Assembly: GCA_036495525.1 (NCBI GenBank)
Contig: DASXMR010000050.1
Location: 62,001 to 126,000 of the forward strand
Length of the DNA stretch: 64,000 nucleotides
Direction of reading: 5' to 3'
Source: DASXMR01 sp036495525
GTDB taxonomy: Bacteria > Actinomycetota > Actinomycetes > Streptosporangiales > Streptosporangiaceae
Positions 9,249-18,592 of this stretch are shown piece after piece (position 1 is the first letter of the stretch; the number at the start of each line of letters is the position of its first letter). The notes under the pieces are model-generated. The model was given only the letters and a program-made list of their open reading frames with translations, made no database searches and was not told the DNA's origin. The position numbers were made by a program, and so were the translations under genes.

Positions 9249-10664
9249 ATGACTGCCACCGTTGACATCGCGGCAGTGCCGTTCGACCAGCTGGCCACCG
9301 CCCTGCGCGGCGAGCTGATCAGGCCGGAAGATCCCGGCTACGAGCAGGCCCGCGCCGTCTACAACGCCATGATCAGCAAGCACCCGGCAGCCATCGCCCG
9401 CTGCCGTGACGTCGCCGATGTCGCCGAGTGCGTACGGTTCGCCAGCGAGCACGGCACCACGATCGCGGTGCGCGGCGGCGGGCACAACGCGGGCGGCCTC
9501 GGCGTCTGGGACGACGCCCTGGTCATCGACCTGTCGCTGCTGCGCAGCACCACGGTCAGCCCGGAGGAGCACACCGTGCGCGCCGACGGCGGCTGCACCT
9601 GGGGTGACGTGGACCACGCCACGGTCGCGTTCGGCATGGCAACGCCGAGCGGCATCATCGGCACGACCGGAGTAGGGGGACTTACCCTCGGCGGGGGAAT
9701 CGGCCATCTCGCCCGGAGGTTCGGCCTCGCCGTCGACAACCTGCTGTCCGCCGACGTGGTCCTCGCTGACGGCTCGTTCGTCACGGCCAGCGCGGACTCG
9801 CACCCTGACCTGTTCTGGGCGCTGCGCGGCGGCGGCGGCAACTTCGGCGTCGTCACCTCGTTCACGTTCCGCTGCCACGACATCGGCGAGAACGGCGTGA
9901 TCATCGGCGGCCCGGTGCTCTACGACCTGGCCGACACGCCGGAGGTGCTGCGCTGGTACCGGGAGCTGCTGCCATCGCTGCCTGAGGAGCTGAACGGCTG
10001 GCCCGCGCTGATGACGGTCCCGCCGGCCCCGCCGTTCCCTGAGGAACTGCACGGCCGCAAGGTGTGCGGCATCGTCTGGAGTTACACCGGCCCGCACAAC
10101 CGGGCCGACGAGGTGCTCGCCCCGGTGCGCAGCTTCGGCTCGCCGCTGCTGGCCGGCCTGCAGGAGATGCCGTTCAACATGCTGCAGGGCGCGTTCGACG
10201 CGCTTTACCCGAAGGGCCTGCAGTGGTACTGGCGCGCGGACTTCTTCAACGAGATCACCGATGAGGCGATCGAGACTCACCTGAGGTTCGCCGAGCAGCT
10301 GCCGACCGGCCACTCGACCATGCACATGTACCCGATCGACGGCGCCGTCGCCAGGGTGCCGTCTGACGCCACCGCCTTCGCCTACCGCGACGGCGGCTGG
10401 GCCGGTGTCATCGTCGGGGTCGACCCTGACCCGGCCAACGCCGAGCGGATCGCGAAGTGGACGCGCGACTACTGGAAGGCGCTGCATCCCACCTCAGCGG
10501 GCGGCGGCTACGTCAACTTCCTGATGAACGAGGGACAGGACCGGGTCAGGGCCTCCTACCGGGGCAACTACGACCGGCTCAGCAGGGTCAAGCAGCGCTA
10601 CGACCCGGACAACCTGTTCCGGATCAACCAGAACATCCAGCCAGCCGGCCAGAACGGCCGGTAG
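9249..10664 (+). CDS. FAD-binding oxidoreductase (PCMH + BBE, berberine-bridge-enzyme type)
   Basis: 471 aa from ATG 9249, preceded by GAGGGGGAA; the open frame upstream is not needed. A PCMH/FAD_binding_4 domain occupies about residues 35-210. RGGGHNAGG carries the His commonly linked covalently to FAD, and GGLTLGGGIGHL is the FAD-binding loop. The second covalent Cys of bicovalent family members is absent. The C-terminal BBE motif is present (YRGNYDRLSRVKQRYDPDN). Predicted to oxidise an organic substrate with O2 as acceptor; substrate unknown. It probably shares control with the BTAD regulator just upstream. Confidence 0.9.
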   Translation: MTATVDIAAVPFDQLATALRGELIRPEDPGYEQARAVYNAMISKHPAAIARCRDVADVAECVRFASEHGTTIAVRGGGHNAGGLGVWDDALVIDLSLLRSTTVSPEEHTVRADGGCTWGDVDHATVAFGMATPSGIIGTTGVGGLTLGGGIGHLARRFGLAVDNLLSADVVLADGSFVTASADSHPDLFWALRGGGGNFGVVTSFTFRCHDIGENGVIIGGPVLYDLADTPEVLRWYRELLPSLPEELNGWPALMTVPPAPPFPEELHGRKVCGIVWSYTGPHNRADEVLAPVRSFGSPLLAGLQEMPFNMLQGAFDALYPKGLQWYWRADFFNEITDEAIETHLRFAEQLPTGHSTMHMYPIDGAVARVPSDATAFAYRDGGWAGVIVGVDPDPANAERIAKWTRDYWKALHPTSAGGGYVNFLMNEGQDRVRASYRGNYDRLSRVKQRYDPDNLFRINQNIQPAGQNGR

Positions 10665-10672
10665 CAAGACCC

Positions 10673-10710
10673 AGGTCAGGTCCGGTGATCGGGAGCGCCG
10701 GACCTGACCT
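10673..10710 (+). terminator. Inverted repeat/terminator after FAD oxidoreductase
   Basis: A perfect 13-bp inverted repeat: AGGTCAGGTCCGG at 10673-10685 and CCGGACCTGACCT at 10698-10710, with a 12-nt loop. It starts 8 nt after the stop codon and separates this gene from the permease unit. Confidence 0.8.
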
Positions 10711-10837
10711 ATCCCGGTCCCCGCACGGGTTGCCAAGACCGCGCGGGGGTTGCCTGGCATGCGCCTGGCCTGGTATGGAACAGCCGCCCGGCAATGTTCT
10801 CCAGGTGGCACATCATTGGCCAGGAAGGGTCGAGCAC

Positions 10838-12340
10838 ATGGCTGACACCATCTCCCCCAGCGCCGGCACCCCGGCTCCCGCCGACGTACGGACGCTTCAG
10901 GTCGAGGCGAACGGGATCAACGTCATCTCCGACGCCGAGCGCAAGGGCCGGCCAAGCGGGCTGTTCTGGCCGTGGTTCGCGGCGAACGTGTCGGTACTCG
11001 GGCTGAGCTACGGCTCGTTCGTGCTGGGATTCGGCATCTCGTTCTGGCAGGCACTCGCCGTCGGTGTCGTCGGCATCATCGTGTCGTTCCTGCTCTGCGG
11101 CTTCATCGCGGTGGCCGGCAAGCGCGGCTCGGCGCCCACGATGATCCTCGGCCGGGCCGCGTTCGGCGTCCGCGGCAACAAGCTGCCGGCCGCTGTCTCC
11201 TGGCTGCTGACGGTCGGCTGGGAGACCGTGCTGATCATCCTGGCGACGCTGGCCACGGCCACCGTGTTTACCAGGCTCGGCTGGGGCGGCGGCACCGCGA
11301 CCGAGGTCGTCGCCCTGATCGTGGTCGTCGCCCTGACGATCTTCGGCGGGGTGATGGGGTTCGAGACGATCATGCGGATGCAGTCGGTGATCACCATCGT
11401 GACTGGCGTGCTGACCATCGCGTTCATCGCGCTCGCGGCAGACAAGGTGCACTGGGCCACCGTGTCGGCGCTGCCCTCAGGCTCGGCGCAGAACGTCACC
11501 GGGGCGCTGGTCCTGGTCATGACCGGCTTCGGCCTCGGCTGGGTCAACGCCGCCGCTGACTACTCGCGATACCTGCCGCGGCGCGCTTCCGGCCGCGGCG
11601 TGGTGGGCTGGACCACCCTGGGCTCGTCGGTGGCGCCGATCGTGCTGCTGGCCTTCGGCCTGCTGCTGGCCGGCTCGTCGGCGAAGCTGAGCACGGCCAT
11701 CGGCGCCAACCCGATCGGCGCGCTGACCTCACTGCTGCCGACCTGGTTCCTGGTGCCGTTCGTGATCGTCGCCGTGCTCGGCCTGGTCGGCGGGTCGGTG
11801 CTCGACATCTACTCCTCCGGCCTGGCGCTGCTGACCCTCGGCGTGCGGGTACCGCGCTACGCGGCCGCGCTGATCGACGGCGTGGTGATGATCGGCGGGT
11901 CCATCTACGTGGTGTTCTTCGCCAGCGACTTCGTGGCGCAGTTCGAGGGCTTCCTGATCACCCTTGGCGTGCCGATCGCGGCCTGGTGCGGCATCATGCT
12001 GGCGGACGTGCTGCTGCGGCGGCGTGACTACGCCGAGCCTGAGCTGTTCACCCGCTCTGGCCGGTACGGCGACGTGCGGCTGCTGCCGCTCGCCACGATC
12101 GTCGGCGGCACCGCGCTCGGCTGGGGCCTCGTGACCAACGGCAGTGCCAGCTGGCTCACCTGGCAGGGTTACCTGCTCGGCCCGTTCGGGCTGGGCGGCA
12201 AGGCCGGCGCGTGGGCATTCGCCAACCTCGGCGTGCTGCTGGCGCTCGCCATCGGCTTCGTGGTCACGCTCGCCTTCAGCCGCTCGGCCGTCCGGGCGCA
12301 GGAAGCAGCGCCGCTGCCGGCCGCAGCCGCACGGGCGTGA
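10838..12340 (+). CDS. NCS1-family nucleobase/hydantoin permease
   Basis: 500 aa, the usual NCS1 length. ATG 10838 is chosen because AGGAAGGG lies just upstream and homology-like sequence begins there; the frame is open for another 127 codons upstream without SD or sense. About 12 hydrophobic helices are visible. Family-type motifs include WFAANVSVLGLSYG in the first helix, LGRAAFGVRGNK, and GLGWVNAAADYSRYLPR. It imports cytosine, purines, allantoin, hydantoin or related compounds with a cation. It overlaps the following cysteine hydrolase by 4 bp (GTGA), so the hydrolase may act on the imported compound. Confidence 0.9.
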   Translation: MADTISPSAGTPAPADVRTLQVEANGINVISDAERKGRPSGLFWPWFAANVSVLGLSYGSFVLGFGISFWQALAVGVVGIIVSFLLCGFIAVAGKRGSAPTMILGRAAFGVRGNKLPAAVSWLLTVGWETVLIILATLATATVFTRLGWGGGTATEVVALIVVVALTIFGGVMGFETIMRMQSVITIVTGVLTIAFIALAADKVHWATVSALPSGSAQNVTGALVLVMTGFGLGWVNAAADYSRYLPRRASGRGVVGWTTLGSSVAPIVLLAFGLLLAGSSAKLSTAIGANPIGALTSLLPTWFLVPFVIVAVLGLVGGSVLDIYSSGLALLTLGVRVPRYAAALIDGVVMIGGSIYVVFFASDFVAQFEGFLITLGVPIAAWCGIMLADVLLRRRDYAEPELFTRSGRYGDVRLLPLATIVGGTALGWGLVTNGSASWLTWQGYLLGPFGLGGKAGAWAFANLGVLLALAIGFVVTLAFSRSAVRAQEAAPLPAAAARA

Positions 12341-12912
12341 CCGGCCCAGGCGATGCGCCGGCCACCTTGCCGTGGCTGGCGGTCATCGACATGCAGCGGG
12401 TGTTCGCCGACCCGGCCGGGCCGTGGTTCGCGCCGCGGTTCGCCGAGATCGTCCCGGCGGTCAGCAAGCTCGCCGCCGCGCTGCGGCCGCGGGTGACGTT
12501 CACCAGGTTCGTCGCCCCGGCCCGGCCGGCCGGCGCGTGGCGCGGTTACTACCAGCAGTGGCCGTTCGCGCTGCAGGCGCCGGACGCGCCGATGTACCAG
12601 CTGGCCGGCGAGCTTGCCGACGAGGCAGGCCCGACCCTGGACGCCGCCACCTTCGGCAAGTGGAACGCGGAACTGGCCGCCCGTGTCGGCCAGGACGGGC
12701 GGCTGCTGCTGGCCGGCGTCACCACCGACTGCTGCGTGCTGTCCACCGCGCTCGCCGCCGCCGACGCGGGCGTCAGCGTGCAGGTGGTCGCCGACGCGTG
12801 CGCCGGGAGCAGCGACGCGAGCCACGTGGCGGCCCTGGACATCATGCGGCTGTACGGGCCGCTGGTCGAGGTCGTCAGCCTGGACCAGGCGCTGGAGTCA
12901 GTTGCCAGCTGA
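12337..12912 (+). CDS. Isochorismatase-family cysteine hydrolase coupled to the permease
   Basis: 191 aa. GTG 12337 overlaps the permease stop (GTGA), the typical arrangement of translational coupling, and homology starts just after it. Triad residues are visible: Asp in LAVIDMQRVF, Lys in FGKWNAEL, and Cys in AGVTTDCCVLSTAL. Candidate substrates given the NCS1 partner are N-carbamoyl compounds, ureidoacrylate-like compounds or nicotinamide-like amides; this is inference from context. Different from the hydrolase at 1134-1694, which has another Lys/Cys context. Confidence 0.9.
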   Translation: MTGPGDAPATLPWLAVIDMQRVFADPAGPWFAPRFAEIVPAVSKLAAALRPRVTFTRFVAPARPAGAWRGYYQQWPFALQAPDAPMYQLAGELADEAGPTLDAATFGKWNAELAARVGQDGRLLLAGVTTDCCVLSTALAAADAGVSVQVVADACAGSSDASHVAALDIMRLYGPLVEVVSLDQALESVAS

Positions 12913-12998
12913 CCAGGCCGGCGGGACAGCATTCGCGTCCATCAGCGCTCCTAGGTCAGCAAAGGCGGTCGAGACCGGCGGGCCTGCCAGGGGTCAGG

Positions 12999-13970
12999 AT
13001 GAACGACATGGCACAGCTGCCGGAGATCATCGCCCTGGTCGAGGAGAGCCTCGACCAGCCGGACCTGGCCGCCGCCGAGCTGGCCAGGCGGGCCTGCCTG
13101 TCACGGTTCCACTTTGACCGGCTGGCCAGCGCGGCGCTCGGCGAGCCGCCGGGCGCGTTCCGGCGGCGGCTGATGCTCGAGCGGGCCGCCTACCAGCTGA
13201 GCACGACGTCGCAAACGGTCATCCAGATCGGCCTCGCGGCTGGCTACACCGCGCCGGACGCGTTCACCAGGGCGTTCTTCCGCGGCTACGGGCTGAACCC
13301 GTCCGCCTACCGGCGAGCCCGCCGGGCCGCCCACGACCTGCCAGCGCCCAGCGGCATCCACTTTCACCCGCCGGGCGGCCTGCGGCTGCCCGCGCAAGGA
13401 AGGAGCAGTCCCATGGAAACCCTGACCCGGATGTATGACCACCACGTCCAGCTGACCGGCGACATCATTGACCGGCTGCCCGGCCTCGGCGACCGGGCCC
13501 TCGACCGGCAGATCGAGCTGTCGGTCGAGGGCATCGACTCAAGCCCGAGCCTGCGCGCCCTGTGCGACAAGCTCGTGCGGCAGCTGGAGATGTGGGTGAC
13601 CGCCGTCCAGGGCGGCAGCAGCATCCCGGCCGGCGACAGCTCCCCGGCGGCACTGCGCACCAGGCTGGAGCAGGCAGCGCCGGCCTTCCGCGCCACCGTC
13701 GTCGAGCGCATCGCATCCGGCGACGGCGGCGAGTCGTTCCTTGACGCCACCTGCGATCCGCCGCAGACCTTCACCCTGTCCGGCGTGCTCGCGCACGTGC
13801 TGACCTTCGCGGCCGTGCGGCGGACGATGGCAGTCGGCGCACTGGAGTCGGCCGGCGTCGGCGACCTTGGCTCCGGCGACCCGATGCGCTTCGTCGGCGG
13901 CGAGGGCGACGACGCATCGCAGATCCGCCGCAACTTCGGCACGCCGCCTGGCAGCGCGTCATCCTCCTGA
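12999..13970 (+). CDS. AraC-type HTH protein with DinB-like C-terminal domain
   Basis: 323 aa from ATG 12999, preceded by AGGGGTCAGG. Residues ~5-105 form an AraC double HTH (LAAAELARRACLSRFHFDRL, then IGLAAGYTAPDAFTRAFFRGYG). Residues ~140-300 are helical and start METLTRMYDHHVQLTGDIID, resembling DinB/metal-dependent four-helix proteins; His residues are present in YDHHV and VLAHVLTF. This regulator plus DinB-like fold occurs in actinobacteria; effector unknown. It lies 86 bp after the hydrolase and could belong to the same unit. Confidence 0.8.
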   Translation: MNDMAQLPEIIALVEESLDQPDLAAAELARRACLSRFHFDRLASAALGEPPGAFRRRLMLERAAYQLSTTSQTVIQIGLAAGYTAPDAFTRAFFRGYGLNPSAYRRARRAAHDLPAPSGIHFHPPGGLRLPAQGRSSPMETLTRMYDHHVQLTGDIIDRLPGLGDRALDRQIELSVEGIDSSPSLRALCDKLVRQLEMWVTAVQGGSSIPAGDSSPAALRTRLEQAAPAFRATVVERIASGDGGESFLDATCDPPQTFTLSGVLAHVLTFAAVRRTMAVGALESAGVGDLGSGDPMRFVGGEGDDASQIRRNFGTPPGSASSS

Positions 13971-13979
13971 CCGGCGCGG

Positions 13980-14999
13980 CTACCGCAGGATATTCACCGC
14001 CCGGGCGATCACCAGCCCGAGGATGACGAGGGAACCGGTCGCCTGCACGGCCATGGCCGCCTTGGCCCAGCGCGCGAGCGGCATCACGTCCGTCGGGCTG
14101 AAGGCGGTGGCATTCGTAAAGCCGAGGTACAGGTAGTCGAGGAATACCGGGCGCCAGCCGGGCGGGGCAACGTTCGGGTTGAGCTGCTCGGGAAAGGCGA
14201 GGTTCGGGAACTCCGGCGGGTCCCACAACCGCCCGTCGGCGCCACCGCCATCAAGAACCCAGTAGAGGGCGGCGAAGGCCAGGATCGTGAACAGCCACAC
14301 GCCGGAGCCCACGCTCAGAAGATCACTGGCGCTGTTGGTCTCGGGGCCACCCTGAATGAGATCTGTCACGAGCCGGACGGTGACACCGGCGGCCTCGGCG
14401 ACCAGCAGTACCACCAGAGCCAGGCAGAGTGGCCGCACCGCGGCCGCCCGGCTGCCGCGCGGGGACCGGGTCGCGACGATGATGCCCGCCGCCAGCACAG
14501 CGACGATCGCCGGCACTACCCAGTTGGGGCCGAGGCTGAACCTGGGCGGAAGCAGCAGCGGCACGGCAATGACCAGGGCAAGCGCGCTCAGCAGCGCCCA
14601 GAGCTTGTCGACTCCCGTCCCGGCTCGCATGGTCTTGACGCTGGAAGCAGGCTGGCGCGCGGCGCTTTCCCTCTTGCGCTCCCACCAGTCACGAACCACA
14701 TTTTCGGTCTGCGCTGTTGCTGGCCTGCTCTGCGCGGCGTCCGCGGCGGCGATCAGGCCGCGGGCGGCGTCCATCGTCGCTTCTATTTCCCTCTGGTTAC
14801 CGCTGGCCGGGACGCGGACGACGATCCACGCGCGGTGACGATGTTCCTGCGTTTGCACGGGCATGCCCGTCGCCCGTGCCAGCCGCTGATAGCACCTGAG
14901 CCACTCGTCGGTCACGGGTCCGGCCAGCGGTACCCGCGCAATCACATGCTCATTAGCCGTGTGCAGTTCAATGTCTGACTTGTCATCGATGTCCGTCAT
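13980..14999 (-). CDS. Membrane protein, possible ion-channel-like C-terminus
   Basis: 339 aa from ATG 14999. The N-terminal ~120 residues are soluble and hydrophilic. Then about five hydrophobic segments follow (approximately 135-155, 165-180, 195-215, 235-255, 315-335). Before the last helix, FTNATAFSPTDVMPLARWAK resembles the pore-helix region of two-TM ion-channel proteins but lacks a clear TVGYG filter, so transport is only a suggestion. Convergent with the AraC gene (9 bp apart). I do not recognise a characterised homologue. Confidence 0.65.
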   Translation of the reverse strand: MTDIDDKSDIELHTANEHVIARVPLAGPVTDEWLRCYQRLARATGMPVQTQEHRHRAWIVVRVPASGNQREIEATMDAARGLIAAADAAQSRPATAQTENVVRDWWERKRESAARQPASSVKTMRAGTGVDKLWALLSALALVIAVPLLLPPRFSLGPNWVVPAIVAVLAAGIIVATRSPRGSRAAAVRPLCLALVVLLVAEAAGVTVRLVTDLIQGGPETNSASDLLSVGSGVWLFTILAFAALYWVLDGGGADGRLWDPPEFPNLAFPEQLNPNVAPPGWRPVFLDYLYLGFTNATAFSPTDVMPLARWAKAAMAVQATGSLVILGLVIARAVNILR

Positions 15000-15126
15000 G
15001 CCGAGCCGACCTCCGGTAGGTAGGGCGGCTTAGATACTGCCCGGCCGTCACCGGGCGTTACCAGGCGGTGCGTACAGTCATCGGAGCAGTGCGGTGGCCC
15101 TGGACAGCAGGCAAGGGGCGAGGGCT

Positions 15127-16572
15127 ATGACGGTGACCGCCATCCGTCCGGCACGACGAACGGCGTCAGCCGTGCCGGGCCAGGCCGGATCACGCAACGA
15201 GGCCGCGCGGGCAGACGCGCCAGTGCTGCGGGATCTGCCGGCGACGGAGGATGAGCGCCGCGGGGCCGGCCGGGCAGCCAGGAAGGTCGTCCGCCGTGGC
15301 GCGCTCGGCGACTGGGACGAGAGCCTGCGCAGCCACGACGCGCTGGAGCTGATCCTCGCGCAGAACAGGATCCGGGTCGCCGACCTGGTTCCGCTGCGGC
15401 ATCAGCGGATGGCGGCCTCGCCCTGGAATTACTACCGGGGAGCTGCCGCGGTGATGGCAGCCGACCTGGCCGCGGTGCCCGACAGCGGCCTGACCGTGCA
15501 GCTGTGCGGGGACGCGCACCTGCTGAACTTCGGGCTGTGGGCCACCCCCGAGCGGAATCTGGCCTTCGACCTGCGCGACTTCGACGAGACGCTGCCCGGC
15601 CCGTTCGAGTGGGACGTCAAGCGCTTCGCCGCGAGCATCGAGGTCGCCGCCCGGCAGAACCGGCTCAGCCCCGCCACCGCGGCCGCCGCCGTCACCGCCG
15701 GCGCCGAGGCGTACCAGCGGCGGATGCGCAAGTACGCCGGCCTGGCCGAGCTTGACATCTGGTACGACAGCATTCATGCCGACGCGCTCGTTGACTACTT
15801 CGAGCCGGCCGACCGCGGCACGGTCTCGGTGCACATCGAGCGCCAGCGCCAGCGGCGCACAAGCCGGCGCGCGTTCCGCAAGCTCACCACCATGACGCAC
15901 GGCCGGCCGCGGATCACCGAGGAGCCGCCGCGCCGGGTGCGGGTCAGCGAGGCGCAGCAGGCCAGGCTCGTCAGTGAACTGCTGGCCGGCTACCGGCTTA
16001 CCCTGCAGGAGGACCGGCGGGCGCTGTTCGACCGGTTCACCGAGGTCGATTCCGTGCGGCAGGTCGTCGGCGTGGGCAGCGTGGGGATGCGCGTGTACCT
16101 GATCCTGCTGGAAGGCCGCAGCGGAGCCGACCCGCTGTTCCTGCAGGCCAAGCAAGCCGGCCCGGCCGTCTACGAGGCGCACGCCGGGCCGGCCGCGCAG
16201 CCCGGCCACGGCGAGCGGGTGATCAGCGGCAAGCGGCTGGTGCAGAGCGCCACCGACATCTTCGTCGGCTGGGGCTCGCTCGGCGGGCACGACTACTACC
16301 TGCGGCAGTTCCGCGATATGAAGATCATCCCGACGACCGAGCTGATCGCGCCGCGACTAGCCGAGTTCGCCGCCGCCTGCGGCGAGACCCTCGCCAGGGC
16401 GCACGCGCGCACCGGTGACCCGGTGGCTATCGCCGGCTACCTCGGCAAAGGCGGCAACTTCGCCGCGTCGATGCGGCGCTTCGCCCGCCGCTACGCCGGC
16501 CAGAACGAGCGAGACCACGCCCAGCTCACCCGCGCGATCGGCGCCGGGACGGTGCCGGCCGGGGACGGCTGA
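15127..16572 (+). CDS. DUF2252 family protein
   Basis: 481 aa from ATG 15127, with AAGGGG 8 nt upstream; a GTG at 15094 would add 11 residues. DUF2252 hallmarks are visible: the RMAASPWNYYRGAA block, CGDAHLLNFG, LRDFDETLPGPFEWDVKR, GVGSVGMR, and QAKQAGPAVYE. Family members resemble protein/aminoglycoside kinase folds (GDAHLLNF corresponds to a catalytic-loop-like H/D/N pattern and DFD to a metal-binding site), but no activity is established. Its stop and that of the opposing Rieske gene lie in one inverted repeat. Confidence 0.9.
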   Translation: MTVTAIRPARRTASAVPGQAGSRNEAARADAPVLRDLPATEDERRGAGRAARKVVRRGALGDWDESLRSHDALELILAQNRIRVADLVPLRHQRMAASPWNYYRGAAAVMAADLAAVPDSGLTVQLCGDAHLLNFGLWATPERNLAFDLRDFDETLPGPFEWDVKRFAASIEVAARQNRLSPATAAAAVTAGAEAYQRRMRKYAGLAELDIWYDSIHADALVDYFEPADRGTVSVHIERQRQRRTSRRAFRKLTTMTHGRPRITEEPPRRVRVSEAQQARLVSELLAGYRLTLQEDRRALFDRFTEVDSVRQVVGVGSVGMRVYLILLEGRSGADPLFLQAKQAGPAVYEAHAGPAAQPGHGERVISGKRLVQSATDIFVGWGSLGGHDYYLRQFRDMKIIPTTELIAPRLAEFAAACGETLARAHARTGDPVAIAGYLGKGGNFAASMRRFARRYAGQNERDHAQLTRAIGAGTVPAGDG

Positions 16573-16594
16573 CCGCTCCCCAGCGCCCGGTCAG
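16569..16594. terminator. Inverted repeat spanning two convergent stop codons
   Basis: CTGACCG at 16569-16575 and CGGTCAG at 16588-16594 form a 7-bp stem with a 12-nt loop. The two TGA stops of the converging genes sit inside the arms. A weak bidirectional terminator is possible. Confidence 0.5.
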
Positions 16595-18339
16595 ACGGGC
16601 CTGACCTGCTCCGACTCTGCCTTCGGTACTCCGCCAAGGGTGGTGATCGCGGCGAGCGCCGACTGGTAGACGAAGCGCTCGCGCTTCGGGCTGGCCAGGA
16701 ACCTGGCCGCGGCCGCGATCGGCTCGGCCGAGCCTGGCCGGTCACCGAGCGCGCGTGACTCCTGCACCGCTGCCTGCGCCGTCTTCACCACGTGCGCGAC
16801 CATGATCGGCGCGGTCGAGTGATCCTCCCCCGCCGCCCGGATCAGCGCGCGCTCCAGGTCAGCGCGCGGCCCGGTGTAGCCGTCGGCGAGCGCGACCGCG
16901 GCATCGGGGTCACGGCTGACGATCGCCCGGTGCAGTTCCGCTGCGTCAGTGGTGGGGTGCGGCTGCGGACGGCCAAGCCGGGCGCCTGGCCCGCGGCGGT
17001 CGAACTGGCCGGTCCACTGCACGAACCAGGCGGCGTGGAACAGCCCGCGCAGCACCTGCGGCGACGGGTCGGCCGACCAGGCCCAGCGAAGCGCGTTCAG
17101 GTAGGTCAGCGTGTGGGTCACGTCGAGCCAGCCGAACTCGTTGCTGTCATCGATGTCCAGGTCTATGTCGAACCTGGCCAGCCGCTCGGCTGCCGCCCGG
17201 CCGGTCTCGTCGATCAGCGCGGTCACCGGCGCGCCGCCCTGCAGCGCCCGCGTCAGCCCGCTGAGCGCGTCCTCTGGCGATCCGTCGGTCAGCGCCCGCC
17301 GGTACCCGGCCGGCTCCAGGCTGCCGGTGCCGGCCTGGCGCAGCAGCGCGGGCAGGTCAGGGTCGGCTGCCTGCCAGGCGCGCAGGAAGCGCCGCATGTA
17401 CGGCAGCTTGTCGTACCTGGTGCCGAGCACCATTTCCGGCACCAGCGGCGACAGCACAGCGTCCGCTTCGGTCCAGCCGATCTGCGCCAGCATCTCGAAT
17501 GCCTTCTGAACGAAGATCATCGAGTGACCGTAGGCAAGGAAATGGTCGGTCACGGCGGTGAGCAGCATGTGCCGCAGTTCCTGCGGCGGCTGGCCGGCCG
17601 CTATCAGCCCCCGCAGCAGCGCCTCGGCCTCCACGGCACGCTCGGCGTCGACCAGCTGCGGGTACGCGCTCATCGCGGCGGCCACCGAGCCGTAGACAGC
17701 GACCGGATCGGCCGGGTCGGGCCGCGGCCGGGCCGGGCGGCGCACCTGGCTGTCGGCGGCGACCGACAGCCCCTGGATCACCGGCAGCGCCTGCAGCGAC
17801 TCGTCGAAGTACTGGCTCATCCGCAGGCAGTCGGCCAGCGTGGCCAGCGAGTGGTCCCAGCCGTTCTCGGCCCGCGGCGCCGCGTACCTGACGCCCTCGC
17901 GGATCACGTCGGCCAGCGGCGTGCCGATCCGCTGCAGCCGCATCGCGTCCCTGGCAATCCGGCCGGTGTTCAGGTCCTCCATCGCCGCGGTCAGGCTGCG
18001 GAACAGGTCGGGCCTGATCACCTCGGCCGGCGGGTCGGCGAGGTCGACGAGCACCTGGCCATCGCTGATCCGCACCGGGTAGGTGCGGATGTTCTCGCCG
18101 CCGTGCCGGCAGACCCCGGTGCCGAGCTCGAACTTCCAGTTATGCCAGGCGCAGGTCAGCACATTGTCCTTCACGTCTCCGCGGACCAGGGCGTAACCCT
18201 GATGCGGGCAGCGGTTGTCACTGGCGAACACGCCGGCGGCCGTGCGGAACAGCGCGAGCCGCTTGTCGAGGTAGGCGAAGGACTTCGCGCCGCCTACCGA
18301 GATGTCGTCCGCTGCCGCAACGCGCACCCAGTTACTCAC
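16591..18339 (-). CDS. Rieske [2Fe-2S] protein with a long helical C-terminal domain
   Basis: 582 aa from GTG 18339, chosen because GGAGG lies 5 nt upstream; ATGs at 18357 and 18351 would put that SD inside the gene. The N-terminal Rieske domain has both cluster motifs, CPHQG at ~43 and CAWHNW at ~63, and a ~100-residue ferredoxin-like fold. The remaining ~470 residues are helical (ELRHMLLTAVTDHFLAYGHS, HTLTYLNALRWAW, HAAWFVQWTGQFDR) and do not look like a classical ring-hydroxylating catalytic domain. The His-rich helical pattern loosely recalls questin-oxidase-like proteins; this is a guess. Divergently transcribed from the dimethylformamidase-like gene, suggesting a shared pathway. Confidence 0.8.
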   Translation of the reverse strand: MSNWVRVAAADDISVGGAKSFAYLDKRLALFRTAAGVFASDNRCPHQGYALVRGDVKDNVLTCAWHNWKFELGTGVCRHGGENIRTYPVRISDGQVLVDLADPPAEVIRPDLFRSLTAAMEDLNTGRIARDAMRLQRIGTPLADVIREGVRYAAPRAENGWDHSLATLADCLRMSQYFDESLQALPVIQGLSVAADSQVRRPARPRPDPADPVAVYGSVAAAMSAYPQLVDAERAVEAEALLRGLIAAGQPPQELRHMLLTAVTDHFLAYGHSMIFVQKAFEMLAQIGWTEADAVLSPLVPEMVLGTRYDKLPYMRRFLRAWQAADPDLPALLRQAGTGSLEPAGYRRALTDGSPEDALSGLTRALQGGAPVTALIDETGRAAAERLARFDIDLDIDDSNEFGWLDVTHTLTYLNALRWAWSADPSPQVLRGLFHAAWFVQWTGQFDRRGPGARLGRPQPHPTTDAAELHRAIVSRDPDAAVALADGYTGPRADLERALIRAAGEDHSTAPIMVAHVVKTAQAAVQESRALGDRPGSAEPIAAAARFLASPKRERFVYQSALAAITTLGGVPKAESEQVRPV

Positions 18340-18592
18340 GCCAGCCTCCATCGGCATTTCGGAATCGATGCCGCTGACGTTAATTCCTCAAGTGGACTTC
18401 AAGTCAAGCCGCTGCCGCACCGCGTGCCGGCCGTCGCCGCATCCATGATCTCGAAGGATTTCCGCTGCTGGAGCGCGCGTTTTCTTACCGGATCATGGTC
18501 GGGGGACCAGCTGAGCCCACGGCTCCGTGCGGGCGGCGGAGCAGTCTCTTACTGTTGCGCTGCGGGAACCGCTCGGCCAGCACGGGAGAGAC
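18340..18592. promoter_or_regulatory. Divergent promoter region between Rieske and amidohydrolase genes
   Basis: 253 bp between the two divergent starts. It contains a less GC-rich stretch near 18375-18405 (acgttaattcctcaagtgg and cttcaagtcaagcc) with the partially inverted pair CAAGTGGACTTCAAG. This is a plausible operator/promoter; the exact boxes cannot be assigned. Confidence 0.4.

Noticed and set aside
8745..10487. 580-codon minus frame opposite the FAD oxidase
   Set aside because: Antisense to a clear FAD oxidoreductase and to the end of the regulator; no motif.
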